NCBI GenBank assembly: GCA_037576195.1
Contig: CM075103.1
Location: forward strand, 22,940,001-23,004,000
Direction of reading: 5' to 3'
Length of the DNA: 64,000 nt
DNA from: Phytoseiulus persimilis
Taxonomy: Eukaryota > Arthropoda > Arachnida > Mesostigmata > Phytoseiidae
In this document: positions 38,932-53,005 of the stretch, piece by piece
Layout: every line of letters begins with the position of its first letter
How positions within the stretch are numbered: the stretch's first letter is position 1
The notes under the pieces: model-generated
The model's input: the letters and a program-made list of their open reading frames with translations, nothing else
Told to the model about the DNA's origin: nothing
The model's database searches: none
Program-made: the position numbers and the translations under genes

Positions 38932-41037
38932 AGTGGGTCGCGGCCGCCGTCATCGCCTTCGATTTTTTCCCACCAACTTAGCGACGGACTCCGATCGAAC
39001 GACCTCTAACCAATAGACCCGCTGACCAGTGGTCTCTGAAATTTAATCGCGATAGAGGAGTGCCTTGACGAGAGATATATTAGCCGTCAATGCTGCTGGT
39101 GCCATCGACAAAATGTGGTGAATCCCCCCTACCCGTCCCACCCAAGTCATTTTGCTGGCCCTACGCGGTTTGCCACTCTCGCTTTCCTTTTTTATTAATG
39201 TGGGATAGACACACACTTTCCGCGTGACAGACACATAAATACACATGGGACAGCGAGACAAATTTGAGAGAAAGTGGACAGTGGTCACCTTAGTCGAACC
39301 CATGAAAAATCGAGCGAAAACAATATTTCCAAAACGAGGGAACCTTGTTGGGGTGGTCACGCGGTTCTCGGGGAACATGGTCGGAGTCCTTCGCGCTCGT
39401 GGTGAATTCCCCTTCCAACCGACTAATCCTCTGAGAACGGGTGCTCATCGACCGTTGTTGCTCCAAAATCAGGTAAAATGAGAAGTTCATGGGCGGCGAG
39501 CGCATTCGATCGCCGAAAAAGACTGGAAGCGACGATGGAAATCGAGGGTTTCATTCCTGAAGGGGTCCGTTGGTTCCATACACTTCTAGCAACAGGAGGT
39601 CCACGTAGAACGGCTCCTCTCGGATCCTCTTGGAGAGTGAAAGCACGTCGTTCCAGAATTGTTGATGTGAGCAGAGAATGACTTTTCCATCTTTCAATCG
39701 GAGACAGTCAAACGGCCTCCATTTCCCTCGGAATCGTGACCGCTGTCTGAAGAGCCTGATCGATTTTCGAATTTGAGACCTAGGAGAAGAAGCGAGAGGA
39801 TGCGCGTTCCTTCCCCAGATCGATTTTAGACCATCAAAACAACGGACCTCTCAAATCCTTTTATGTACGGGGTGGTCATCGTGGATCGGGAAATCTCTCA
39901 CCCTCTTCCTTTTCTCATCACTAGGTTTCTGGATTTCTCTTTTCGGCGATCGACAGCTGGAAGAATGAGGCATCTTTCCGCATTCCCCTCTTCTACTCAC
40001 GGAAATCCGTCGAGGAATGCATTTTCCAAAGCGGCTCCGGAGCAGATCCCTAAAACTGACCCGGGAGTGGACCGATCGAATACGAAAGTGTCAGGTTCGA
40101 CGCAGGATAGGATGCCGCTCAAACGGCCGGAAACTCCACATCTTTAGCTCGGAGTCTGTAGGAAGGGCGAACGATCGTTTCATGCTTGAAGTCAAGAGCT
40201 GACCTCTTCACAAGATCGCGCCCTCTTTGCATTTCCGCCTTCAACTCCTCAGGGGAGCCGAATCCGAAAAATTTTGCAACGGCGGAAAGTTTCTAGATTG
40301 GTTCTCTTTTCAACGAGCGATGGGCAAAAAGAGAGAGGGAAAGAACGACGACGACCCTGCAGGTATTTTCAGTGGCGAAATACATTCATCCCCAGCCGGA
40401 TCCGCTATTCCTGCCATTTCCGGCGTTTCCCGCATTTTGAAAATGATACGATAACATTTGCAAGATTGAGGCGGGTCTCATCCGGAGGAGCTTATGACGA
40501 TTCGCAGATCCCCTCGCTGACCCGCACAATCGTTCTAAAATTCCCATTCGTCGGTCTGGTTTGCATACGAATTTTCCTCGATTTCGACTGCCTTTGATGA
40601 CATCTTTGTCCTGGGAGCTGTATCGGGACGCAGCTGAGAATGAAGCCGCAACCCGATTAGGAGGCTGGACCCGACGAGTTTCCTTTCGAAATTTAGCATT
40701 TTCTTTTTGAAAGTGCGGCGCTCGCTTTCGGTCTGAAAGCTGGCCACTGGTGCGAGTAATTCTGCTCGCAAGACTTCTTTCCTCGGTGTTCGACAAATCT
40801 CAAACCACGCCCATGTTCCATCAAGGAGCAGACAACCAATTGCCTCTCCACCGGTTCCCTGGTGAAGCATACTGGCGGTGGCTTTCTCCTCCTTCTTTAT
40901 GTTCTTCTCTCGGTCCTCCTTGTGCTCCTTTCGGTCGTGAATCCCGTTCGGTCCTGTTTAAAATTCATCGAGTCTCGAAGCCTTTGCTCTCTAACCCTTC
41001 GTTCTTCGAGATATGAAACTTGGCTCTGTTCTCTCCA

Positions 41038-41045
41038 ATGCAAAT
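41038..41045 (+). promoter_or_regulatory. Octamer ATGCAAAT (with A instead of T before it)
   Basis: ATGCAAAT in the context CCAATGCAAATTAAAC; the flanking AATTAA is homeodomain-like. It lies in a pyrimidine-rich island (about 40.9-41.7 kb). Function is inferred from the motif only. Confidence 0.3.
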
Positions 41046-43086
41046 TAAACTTATCTTTCCATGGCTCGACGTCGCCCGTTCTCTCAGCGCTCGCTCGGTC
41101 GTTCGTTCAGCCGCCTCTAAACCAAGGGCATAACTTTGATTTTCTACGCCACCACAAATCCTTCACTCCGTGTCTCTGCGCTCAGTGCTCAATCTTGAAT
41201 CGCCCGTTTTTATTCGTCAACCAAGGGGAGCAAATTTCTCCGATGTCGACCGGAGACAACCGCTTTAACTACCGCCGCCGCGTCGGTCACGTTCTGGAGA
41301 TGAGGAAGCATACGAGAGCGGGTCCCTCTCGAGATGGCGTCCGGGAATGATCCAGCTGACAACCCGCGCGGGAATCGGAAACGAAGCCAATGAAAAATTG
41401 AGATTAACAAAAGGAATATGAACGAAGCAACACTCCAGCGATCGTCTGCAGGCGGTTTCTGCTCAGACACACTCGCAGTGGGCTCGGTGGAGCGCTGGCC
41501 ATGAGATATGTGCTCTGCTGTGTTTGGAGCCGACTCCCGCTCGTCTCACCGTGTATAATGGCTTACGGAGTGTTTCTGTTGTGTGCACTGCATCCTGTTA
41601 ATCATTTCTCTTAACCGCCTCTCAAAACTAATTATCTTCGTCCATTCGTTTCCGTCCACTGCAGCTCGCAGCTCGTGGCTCCCAGCTCCTGTGGTGAGGT
41701 GAGCCATCATACTGCAAGGCTACAGCCTCGACTGAGTTTTTCCGGAGCGACCTGTGGAGTAGAATTGCCGGCGGTCTCGGTGATCCTCCAGATCTCCCGG
41801 GAGAAAAACTTTCGCGCCTGTACTCGACACTTCTGAAATGGTTGACGAGGCTCCGGCTTTCTTCCGGTTCTGTCCCTCCGGCGACCAATCGAACTCGACG
41901 AGACCAGTCAACATACCATTCTGACCGCGAAGACGTGGCGAAAACCGCGTGTCTCGCACTATGCATCCGACGTCCCCGCTAAGTCAACTCGATGACAGCC
42001 AGAGCCGACTGGTTCGCGTGGTCATTGTGTCCGGGTTCACTCCTGTGAAATCCTCGACTTCCGAGAAAACACCTCTCCCTCGTTGATACTCCATGTAATT
42101 GGGCATGAGCGCTGTTTGGAGGAGAGTTTGTTGATGACTATTTGCTGAAGTGCATCGACCGAGCTTCAATTCAAACAAATTTCGTGCGGGTACAGATCTC
42201 CTTTGAGGTTCTATTATCTCGGTTTTTAGGGCCCGCTCCCAAATTAGGGTCCATTTTCACGCTAACCCATCTCACACCCGCTCACATCTACGAACGAACA
42301 AATACATCCCAGCGTACAAGGTACACCCGGCGCGGTGTACGAATGGTGTCACGCAGCTGAATGCGAAATTTTTGCCTCTTGTATCATCAACCCCGGGCGC
42401 AATTCGTTTATGAGTGCAAAAACTTTTGCTTCTCGTTCTCGAGTTGCACAATGCTGGGCATGCGGAGGGAGTTGAGCGCGAGAGAGAAGCTTCGAGGCAG
42501 CGAGCGGACGATTGAAAGAGAAGACCGCAGCGAGTGGAACGGCGGACGATGGAGGAGAAGCTGTCGCGGGATGTTGTTGTCGAAAACTATTTGTCGCGCT
42601 ATTTATCACCTAATTTAGAGCGCTATTTAGCGCTCTCAGCGTTTGGAGCCTCGCCTCAAGCAGCCGTCGAGCGAGCAACCCTTTCAGGTGCGGGCGGTGA
42701 GAGCCAATCAATACTTCGATGCGAGATCTATTAGTTTGGATTGCAACATCCAGTCAACAGCTGGCGGAACACCGATCGACACGATACATGGGAGCGAAGA
42801 GTTGCGTCGGGGGAGCCCTGGACAGGAGGTCGCTCCTGTTGCTCACGCGATGTGCAACTTGAAGAGCAGGAACTGCGACAAGCTCGTCCAGCACTCACAC
42901 AGGTGAACATGGCCTGGAGTACGGCCCGAGTAGAATCGGTTGATCATCGAACAGAAACTCGAAGGGGGACTTTCAAAGTAGCAAGAAATGACGGTAGGGC
43001 TGTTGAACGGTCATTAATCTCGTCAACATAGCGACCATAATGTCTTCTTTTAGGTCCCAAACTCTTTGACGGGGCCACGTGGCCGG

Positions 43087-43096
43087 TTTTTTTTTT
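43087..43096 (+). repeat. Poly-T run (10)
   Basis: Ten T residues. There is no LINE or SINE body on the expected side, so it is not called a retroelement tail. Confidence 0.5.
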
Positions 43097-45921
43097 CTTC
43101 GCAAAGCGAACAAAGCAAAGATCATTATGACGAGTGCGCGCCATCATTATTAGGCGCAGTCTCGCTTCTTCTCTTTCATTTTTGCATTGTTACCGTGGAG
43201 AGAGTCGGTGAGTTGGTTCCGCAACTGGTTAAACATGACTACCGGAGCCGCTCGGTTAGCGGGTTAGTTACACCGCGATGATGAGGTGCAGCAGGACCTT
43301 GGTCTATTCCGATGAATGGACTAGCGCGCGGACGAATGGGTCGCTGGTAGGTTGGCGAGCCGAATGAATGAGGACTACTTCACTTGATTTATGGCAACAA
43401 CGGGTTTTTGTTCAGACATTTCGGGAGCTAATGGTTGTTGCTTCGCTTGCTTGTTTCAGCGTTCTTTGTCTACCGTGAGGCTGTTGCTCGCTCGAGACCA
43501 ACTAAGTGCTTGACGCTTTCTGCTGCTGCCGCTGCCGGCGGAGCTGATCAGGACGATGGGTGCTGTTTCGAAAAGGGCCTTCTTAACCTGTCCATTACTC
43601 CCCGGGGGATAACTGATGATTATAACGAGCGGAACAGAGACTCCGATTCCGTCCCGAATCCTCCCACGCCATAATGATTCTTGACCGTCTCTTCCAGCAA
43701 TCTCGGCTCGGCAGCTGACTGAACGCCTTCACCCACTTCCCTGCCCGCTGTCTCGTGACCCAAGCAGAGGATTCCTGACGCCAGAATGTTTCGCAGTCTT
43801 TGTCAAGACTCCGGCGTCGGGGAATTTTCCGTTGGAATGCTGGGTCGCGGTCTGGCCGCGAGGCAGAGCCTCGAACCACTTGCGGCTGGATCGGAGGCAA
43901 ATCAATGTTCGAGATCGCAGCATCGCTGAAGGCGACCGGAGGAACCCTCGTCGCAAATTGGCAAACAAACCACAAGCACCCGAGTGCTTGGGAGAAAAAC
44001 TGTTTCGTTCTTTTGGGAATTCAGTCAAATATGAGAGGAAAAAGAGGATGGAGCGAGTGGAAGGAGAACTGGAAGAGAAAATATGCTGCTGGGGGCGATT
44101 GACTCATAGGCGACGAGAGAAACTGCCGCTTTGACAAATTGCCTCGCTCCGATGCGGGATGCAACTGTTTGTGTGCGTGTCTACGAATCGTGTTTCTTTC
44201 TTCTACTCCGAAACCCATGCATCTTCCAGCGTTGCGAACCCGGGGTCCTGTTTCGTATGTTTCTGTTTTTGCTTTTCTCTGCGACTGACCTAGCGACCGC
44301 CACTTGACACGAGGTCGTGTGACTTTCGCGAGCGGATCCTCCGACATATAGTGCCGACTTCTGCTCCCCGAACCGGCAACGAGTTCAACGAGCTCTGTGA
44401 ACCTTGCTGCGGACTCCGAAACAGCGCCCAACGACCCCGTTGCACTCGGCCCGAACTCCCGAGTATCTTCGACAAGATTTCTGAGAACGCTTCGAATTTC
44501 CTGCAAAATGTCCGAGCATTGCGAGGAAACATTAACACTGAGAGTTGGTGTTGGCGTGCCCGCGCACGTCAGGCAATGCAACAAACTCAATCGGACACCA
44601 CTACTCTCGATTTGGAGTCTGCTGGCGGCGCTCGCGCACACAAGTCACTCTCAGAGCGGAGAAGAGTAACTCATAGGGTGTCAGTGCTAACAAATTGCTC
44701 CGGATACAACAAAAAAAAACAAAAACACGCACATGCATCCGAGATAAGCGAACAAGGGAGAACGAGAAAAAAAGCAGCGACGCGGTGTCACAATGGGAAT
44801 CGAGCCGATCCGATTCTTCGTGTAACGTGAGAACCTATTTTGCATAAACACTCGTCGATAAAAATCATCGTCATCTATTTAGTCAGTCCCTCGCCTCCCA
44901 CTCCTCGTTGCACTCCTACACGATTCGACATTCTCTCAACATCACCAAAGCTCTGCAGTCACATGCACGTATGTACATGCATCAATTCATCTCAGCTTCG
45001 ATCAATCAATGAAAATTTGAGAATTTCGCGCTCGCGAACACATCCGGAGCGTCACCTCTGAACTGTTCTGGCTACTTCCTCACTAGCCCTCACATTTGAC
45101 TCCTCCTCCCCAGTCCCCGATTCTTCAAATTTACCCCTGACACCTTCCTCGCAAGTCTACGAGCCCACGAATTCCTGCACCCTGAACTAGTGAAGTGGAA
45201 AAAGGCGCGTTGGATTTGTTTCTCATTAGATATGTGAGAACCCGTGGCAGAAAGTGAAGTACTTTCGTTTGGATTTGTTCGAGTTCTAGTGTTTTTCCAG
45301 CGTGGTGAAGGAGTCCTCGCATTGTGCCTCGTCGAAAGGATTACCGACGAGTAGCTCGGAGAGGAGTTCCCACAGATAAGAATTTTGTTCAATCCTTTTA
45401 TTAGGGGACGGGCGAGGGAGCGAAAGGCACGTGGGACTACGGTCACAAGTCGTCGTCTTGGTTGTCGTCGGCGGCAGCATATTTGTCCCGCTATCTCTGG
45501 GCGAGCGATAACCCTATTTTAAAATCCTTTATAAATAAGCCTAAGAACCGAAAGCCACTGCGGTGAAAACGAAGCCGATGGGAATGACATATTTCAACCG
45601 ATAGAATCGCGGCGCGTGCGGAGAAGTTAATCTGGAGATATGGCTAGATATGGCCGTAGGCTCCGAGCACTCGGAACTTGCCCGAAGCAAGCGACGGCCT
45701 TGCCGAGAGAACCCTAATGGGTTGAATCAACACAACAGAAGCTGAATGAGCTGGACCGGATTAGAGCTGGCTCGATAAGATTTGTCGACGCACAATGCCG
45801 CCGCGGTTTGCAGTTTTTTTCTGAGATTTAGGATGCGATTCCACTCAACGAGTCCGATCGCTTTACGATATGTGCGGCCGGTCCCGAGAACAGTTGATCT
45901 CTATCGAATTTTCCTTATTCG

Positions 45922-45951
45922 TCGGATGTCGTAAATTCGGATGTCGTAAAT
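45922..45951. repeat. Exact 15-bp tandem duplication
   Basis: TCGGATGTCGTAAAT occurs twice head to tail (45922-45936 and 45937-45951), followed by TAAAAG. This is a recent slippage-type duplication in otherwise unique DNA. Confidence 0.85.
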
Positions 45952-48750
45952 TAAAAGAAACAACTCTTTTTTGCGAAGTCAGACAAAATGCCTCTCGATG
46001 AACCCCTGATCTGAAACGAGCGCGCCCATAGCTCGACGTATTTCCTTCGCAAGGCCCAGCTAGCAAGCCCGTTGATCTCAGCTCCTGTTCTCGCGCTCGA
46101 GTCAGATGATTTCCGGGTTCAGATGTGGCGCGGTTTCTACATTCGCAGGGCCTTCTCCAACAGAATACCCTCAATAGAAGGGGGGACAGTTTATCCGTAC
46201 TACTTCCCTGAGTTGCACGCGGGCAACGACGATTAGAGAAGCATTGTCCACAAGGTTGCACGGCGGTCTCCATCACATGCACCGTGTCAGTCGCACGATG
46301 GCTGTTTCCAGACGAAATTCCGAACGCCACCACCGGATACTATGCGGACGGTTTGACAAATAGACGAGCACACCTTCCCACCTCAGGAACTCACGATCGG
46401 ATGGTTTTCCTCGATGGATAGTCGATGAATACAATCCCTCCCTCTAATAGTCGGCCAGCTTCCGGGAGGTCGTGAAAGTGACTGACGAATTATAAAACTG
46501 GAAAGAAGGAAGTGGTCTCTGAGCATGTTTCTCTCGTCGCTCACAATCATGAGTTAACAAGATGGCAGGTGCCTGCACTTTCTCAGCGCATCATCTTCGA
46601 TTGGAGAGCATGCTCGTTCGATTTCCAATCCTTCCCAACGGTACCCCTCTACCGAAGAGACCCGGAGACAAGAGAGGATACGGTACTTCCACCTCGATGA
46701 AAATTACCTCGACTCTGCTCTGGACGCGTCCATAGTTTTTCTCGACTGATGTCAGACAATCAACTTTACAACGGAAGATTCCTTTCCACAAGTCTGAGGG
46801 CGCTCTCTCCAGGGAACTTCTGAGAAGAGGGCTCGGGAACGATCGCCGTCAGTGACCGGGAGAACGACCGACGGGTTGTAGCCGTAAATTTCGACGCATG
46901 CTGATGTCATAACGACTCGGAGTTCGGAGCTTACGCCGCGGGTTCGATGCGTGTCGCAGGCACTCTCACCTCGGGATTATTGCAGAGTTTCCTGCTCCGA
47001 ATGCATCAAAGAAGCGGTGATCCCGGCTCGCTTCGAGCTCCAGAATTGGGTTCGATTTGACAGCGCCCTCGTTGTGCACTTGATCGCACTCGTCTATGAA
47101 AGTTGTCTCACGCTTCGTGAAAAACCCGAGGGCGAAGTTTTGAAAGCGATCTCAGTGAGCGCAATGTTTAATTAAACATGGAACAAAAATGGCACGGAAG
47201 ATGTTCACACGCGTCAAGAGGATTACTGCGCACTCCGAACGAGATTAGAAAATAGCGTTGTTTCGACTACGAATTCTCCCGCTTGATTTACAACTCTGAA
47301 CGCGTCTGTGTGGACTCGCAGATATGACTCGTGGAGTTCGACCCATCTGTCCAAACACTCTCGAGCATCTTCTTTGCGCCAACAGGCTGAGTTCACTCGC
47401 TTTGCTCTTGAAAGGGGTTTCGCAACCGTCTGGGTTCCGCGTTCTCCCTCGACAACGGGCGAGGAACGTTTGATCCGGTTCCGTGATTTCCTCTAACCAC
47501 TCGACGAGGTTTGCTCTCGGAGTCTAACCGCCCGACATCGAACGTCATCGTCGCCAGACGGTTTCAAATGCCGAGGAAGGGAGCCCCCAGTGGAAAGGAG
47601 GCCGAGACCAACAATGGAGCTCTTCCCGACTCTCGGGGCACAATGGATCCCCTTTTGGAGCGATCGACTTTCAATTGCCCACGGCGGTTTCTATAATCCG
47701 GTGGCAGCGTATCTGAGACTCACGGATTCGTACAGAGTATTGTCGGAGGTCCACAATGCATGTCATGTAAGTCGTCGTCGGGCGAGTCTTTGTCTCAAGA
47801 TTCCCCTTCCTAATCTGGAACCCGGTCCGAACCTGTCGGAAATGCGCTTCACCGAGTTCCCCTAATTCTCCCGAACGGGTTGGACAAACTCCGCGGTCGT
47901 CGAGTTGCACCTCCAGCATTTTTCGGACGGGAGCGAAACCGAGCTTTCTTGGAGAAAATTAGATTTGGTGAGCGCGGACTGGCAGGCGGGAGGATGAGGA
48001 TGCTGAACAATCGTCTTAGTCGCGAGTACGCCGCGCTCGTCATCGATACGGGACGTCAGACTGTCGACGTCAAAGAAGGGAGCACTTCTTCTCTCGAGGA
48101 CAGAGGTTTCGATCCTGGTTGCAAGATTTCCGGAAGCCCGCGTGGTCACGCTCAGTGAACACCAGTCAGCAACGAGGGTGCGCCTCACTTCCTGAAAACG
48201 CTATGCACAATCGGTGCTCAATGGTCCCTCACGAAAGTTCGACAGCGACGCCGTCGTCTAGCTCCAAGCGGGTCTGTCTCATGATGTATCACCGGCCAAT
48301 GAAGCTCCAGAGTGGGTCTCGACGAGGATCGCAGCGAAATTCATTTCGCCTCCTTGGCCCGACTGTCAATCAGAGAGTCCGAGTGCGGCGTCGAGAACAG
48401 GAACTCATCACCTCAGATGAGAGCGGCCGTTGGTAAGTCCAGCCAACAGTCCGTCCCCTCTCGGAGTCGTCGTCACCTCTAATTATGTTCGTTAGATGCC
48501 CCGGAGCTAAAAAAGCTCCAATCTCCTTTTTCAATTGTCTCGGTCTCCCGACGCTCATCGTTTCCATCCGCTTCTGTCCACAGCACTTGGGATCGGGAAC
48601 CCCTTGATGACACGCCGAGTCGGGAAAAAGAGCGCGAGTCACTCGACTCACCAGTTCATCCAGGTGTTGGAGAGTCGATGATGTGCCGAAACAGAGACGA
48701 AATGTAGATCGACTGTAGCGATCCGACTCCGGTCAAATCATCGGGAGAGG

Positions 48751-51700
48751 ATCCGTTAAGTGACCCTTAGCCGGGATCGTAACCAACAAAAGAGAACAAA
48801 TAGCATCATAAATTCCCACCAGTAAACAGAAGAGTTCGGTAACAGTCGTTCTGCATTGCTGCAACTCGTTAATCAAGCCTCCAGGTAGGCATACAACAAT
48901 TTGTAGTACGACTTCGTTTTTCTCCCTGAGTATTGGAGTGGCGGACAGGGCCGAGGATCGGGCTGGGAGGAGGGAGACCGACGGAAGGTGACTCGCGAGG
49001 GGTATCTCGGAGAATCAGAACAAAAGGCAAGCTCGGCAACTGACAAATGAGGACCGCCGACTTCTCTCTTCGGCGGTCTTTAGCCGTACTCTGATAAAGC
49101 GGAGAGATGTCGGGGGAATGGTAAACAAACAGTGACCGTCGGAAATGCCGAGTGAGAGCGAATGAGGAGACCTCGTTTGAGTAGGAGTACCGCGGGCAAC
49201 GGTTAAACGGTCCGGATGCTATCAAGAACTGATGACGTGAGCCAACAGAAGAAGTAAGTCGGAAATACAATGACGAAAAATTATGAGAGAAATACTCTCG
49301 AACCTGGTCTCACGTCTCTCCGACCCGGAGCTCCGGCTTGAAGGCAGTCGCATGTAGTGGTCCTACCACGAGCGAAGCAATGATCGTTTCGAATGGATCG
49401 AAACCGTACAGATCCGCGCTGATAACACACGAATTTTATCCACAAGTCAGAGTTCAGGCTATAGGTTCGATACCTGAAGCCATAACCTCGAGAATAGGTT
49501 CCGTGGTCCCCAGTCTCATCGAGCCGAAGTTGAATGTTCGAGTCGACGACCACCATGTTTTCAGGTACATCCGAATCTGTGTCTTGAAAAAACAAGCCAG
49601 TAGCGGTGCGGCCAAAAGCTTTTCCGCGAGGCCCGATCTCGAGTTAAAGAACCCACTTTGGACTCCTTTGAGGCTTGCAACACGCATCCGGGAAGCGAGG
49701 TAAAACCTTGACGACACGAAAGAGTTCCGGTAAAAAATGACATTGGGACGCCAATTGGTCCGTGCACTCACCGAGGGCATTCGGATGTGTGTCGTTCAAT
49801 CACCCCGCTCTGTACTGTTAGCATTACTTCCGCTTAATGGACTTATTTTTCTCTACAAGTGAAGCCGATCCCTGTTTGAGACAGGGTTGCGAGATCCGAG
49901 GGCCGCGAAGAGCGGCCGCGGATCACCCAGAAAGAGTCACGGGTTTGACCTCGGCCGAATGCAAAAAGCAGATTTCGGTATAGGATGATTGCCATCCGCA
50001 GGATAGAAACTCATCCACGGTAGTCGAGATTTTTGCTCGATGTGGTTTCGATCGCCGCTCTTGTCGACGTCAGGTCGACATCGATCTCCGACGAATTCCA
50101 AACGTCTCCCCGCGGGTGGAACTGTGATCGCTTTGAGTGATTCTCCGAAAATGGTCGCAAACATCGGGATCCCCTCCTCGTTGCTCCACTGTCTCGGAAG
50201 TCCAAATGCACCTCGTCAGAACTTCAAGTGGGAAACGGCTGTCAGTCCGGGTGCAGTAAATGCTCACCGCCTTTCGGAGGGAACCCGGCCAAGACGACGA
50301 CGGAGTGCCCTATTGAAGCCTTGCCCACCGGAACTCGTCGTATTACACTCCCTCGATTCATTTACAGCGGGACGATATAGCAATGAAAGTCGCCCTCCTC
50401 GCTGTGTACAGTGATGTCTTCTGAGACAAGCCACATATAACCAGCCGCTCGGTTGCTCGACCCGTCAGCCAACCAATGCACCCTTGTCCTTCGCATGCAT
50501 CTGTTATTGGCTAATGAACGCCCCTCACATCAGTGACTTCCACGCTTGCTGAGCGTGTTTTCGATGACGAACACCACCACACTCCCAGCTAGTATCGCTC
50601 ACAGAGGATTCGATTGGAGACTCGAAGAGTTCCTTGCTTCGAAATACAGAAAATACATATTCCGCCCGGCATTCGATTTCCAGGGATTTCCGGTGAGGAG
50701 CGTCCGTTAATTGAAGAATCCTCAGATATTGGATCTGCGACGTGTCGAGAATTATTTTCCGCGTGTCACTCTGGTGCGGCACTTCTTCATCGTCATCTGG
50801 GGAACGGGCTCGCCCCTCTTTTTCCGCCGAATCCAGGGCATGATGAATTGGAGCTGCATTTTCGAACATTCTAACCGCTTTTTGGTCGTGCACCATTCAT
50901 CGAAGGAGTGAAAGGCGTAGCTTCTTCCTCGAGCACGTTCCGCATGCTTCCCCGTCCATACCGCGATCGATGGTCGTTAGCACTCCCGGTGGTGGAAGTA
51001 CAAAAGTACTTCTGTGTATTGATCTGATTCCCACGAGCTGTGAGCCGAGGTTTGAGTCGTTAAGTATCGGAAGCTATGATTTGCCAGTCAGTCAGTTGGT
51101 CGGCCGCTCGCTCAATCGCTAGGTTGGCGGGTCCTTCTTGGTAGTCGGCGTAGTCAGCGTGGACGACGACGAAGACGACGAGTTGTGGAGTATCGTAAGC
51201 AGGGCGGTGATCCGGAACCAGCCAGCAACATGACCGAACATGACGGGAATCGCCGTGTAACGACGTCACCAGCGGTGCATATCAAAATCCCAGTCCTAAA
51301 TCTTTCCTGTGGGAGAGGGATCCGAAACTCTCCCAGCTAAGTGCCAATTACCCGTCGCGAATAGAAGTTTACGATTTTGGGAAAGTGTTCGGCTAGTCCG
51401 TCTACAACGATCTGCTGTAGGTGGCATGCGGCACCATTGCCTCCGCCGCAGTCGGTATTTGCTTTAGGAGGGGTTAGCCGCCGTCCGCGTGGAATGGTTG
51501 TATTCTCGATTGGTTCTGGGAACGCTCGGCTCCCGGGACGCGGGCCTGAGCTACTGTAGTCGCTGTGTTGACAGCTTTAAAGTCTCCAAGTGCCAACCGA
51601 AAACCAGCACGAATCAAAGCTGGACATCGCTGGTGATCCCGCTCGATCGGGCTGTCGAGCTCTCTCAGGCTCATCATCGACTCGAATCTGGGCCAATAAA

Positions 51701-53005
51701 TGTCACTTCATTGTCTGCTGCTGCTGTTGCTGTCGAGACCGCGATGAGCAACTTATGTCCTATTTAGAAGGCCTGTGGTCGCGTGCCGGGTCCACAACCC
51801 TTTGGTTGACCACGTCCCGACGAGAGGACTGTCAGTACAAGTCGGCTGAGGAGGCCGGAGTGCAGGCACCCGGGATAATTTACGATCAGCGTTCACTGAC
51901 CATTTCCGGTCTCCTTGGTCGCCGCCGACTTACACGGCGGAGATCTTCAGGATAGAAGTTCAACTTTGGGATATTCCAACTCCTGGACGAGCGGGCGAAC
52001 GGACTCCTGACTGATTTAGGGACTCACTGATTGCAAGCCTCAGCGTGCACTCAGCGTGTGACGAAGCGGGGTTTCGAAGCCCGACATGAACGGAAGGACT
52101 CCTGGCCGCTACGCCGACCCACTTCTCGAAATGAGGAACGTAGCGTGCGCCTCCCGAATATCGCGATATTAAACCCTCCCGTAATTGCCTACCGCGTCTG
52201 CGACGTCACGGCGCATGCTTTCAGCCTTCGGTACTGGATTCAGGATCAATTCTACATCCTCGAATTTCGGCGGATTTAATTGCGGCCTGCGCCTGGCCAA
52301 TGTTCACTTTAATGACCGGATCTACAGTTTGATCCACAGAACTCCATTCATCACCCGAACGGCTTTTCATTCTCGCTCGGAGCTATCATGGAGCGTTTGT
52401 TCCAGGATCGATCCGGCGAATTTCAACTTTGCTGTCAGCTTTGAACGTAGCGTCGGTCCTGTCGGCGAGACTGAGTACGGGCGTCATGAAGCGCCAATGG
52501 CGGCTCGGTTCGTTTGCCAGGACCCTCTCTCCGGCGCGACACCGTTGGTCGGAGTCGATTCAACCCGTGTGATGAAAGAACGGACCAAGCGGTCGCCTGG
52601 CTGCGCTAAGATCGGAACTTCGGAACCCAGCCTCAATCGGCAAACAGCTTCCTTAACTGTCACTGGTGTCTGCAGAGCTTGCTCCTCTTCTCATGGGAGG
52701 ATCATGCGTAGATCTGTTCGAATTCCTCAGCATATTCAGAAACAGTTTTTCCAGTACCAGGGAGTCACCGAAGGGACGCGAGAGGCACAACTCGACCGGT
52801 TCCCTCTAACCTGATGTTTGAGATCGATTCTTGCACATCCGATTCGCACTCACGAGAATCAGTGACGATCTTTGTCGAGAGTACTATAGACTGGATTGAC
52901 CCCGAGTCATCATCTCTGCTCCTCGAGAAAGTCTCTGTTTAACAAGTTCCTTTGACGGTTCTGAGTCGACATGACGGATTCAGTACCGTAGTACTGAGTA
53001 GTACT
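48751..53005. other. No gene supported
   Basis: A hairpin lies at 49052. A plus-strand frame at 49338-49703 has a balanced composition but starts at TTG, and I cannot assign it. The 209-codon frame at 52185-52814 has no motif. Confidence 0.5.
49052..49078. repeat. 9-bp hairpin with pyrimidine loop
   Basis: GACCGCCGA (49052-49060) and TCGGCGGTC (49070-49078) flank the loop cttctctct, and a few T residues follow. It resembles a bacterial intrinsic terminator, but nothing else here is bacterial, so I read it as an incidental hairpin. Confidence 0.6.

Larger units (their letters stand above)
37721..43080. other. No gene supported; two octamers
   Basis: Octamers lie at 38083 and 41038 and the (GGTC)5 tract at 38912. 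A 182-codon minus-strand frame (38325-38873) looks fairly protein-like in its middle but matches no family I know and has no splice or promoter context. Confidence 0.5.
43081..48750. other. No gene supported
   Basis: The stretch holds a T10 run at 43087, TTTATGGC at 43388-43395 and the tandem duplication at 45922. A minus-strand frame at 44021-44641 contains a helix-like, leucine-rich segment (about 44370-44510) preceded by a splice-acceptor-like TTTTGCAG. All three frames of this GC-balanced stretch look equally protein-like, so I do not call an exon. Confidence 0.5.

Noticed and set aside
49052-49085. Hairpin plus T residues resembling an intrinsic terminator
   Set aside because: The window is eukaryotic in every other respect and no transcript ends here.
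49338-49703. Plus-strand frame with a faint retropepsin-like pattern
   Set aside because: The D-S/T-G catalytic triad is absent and the frame has no ATG start.
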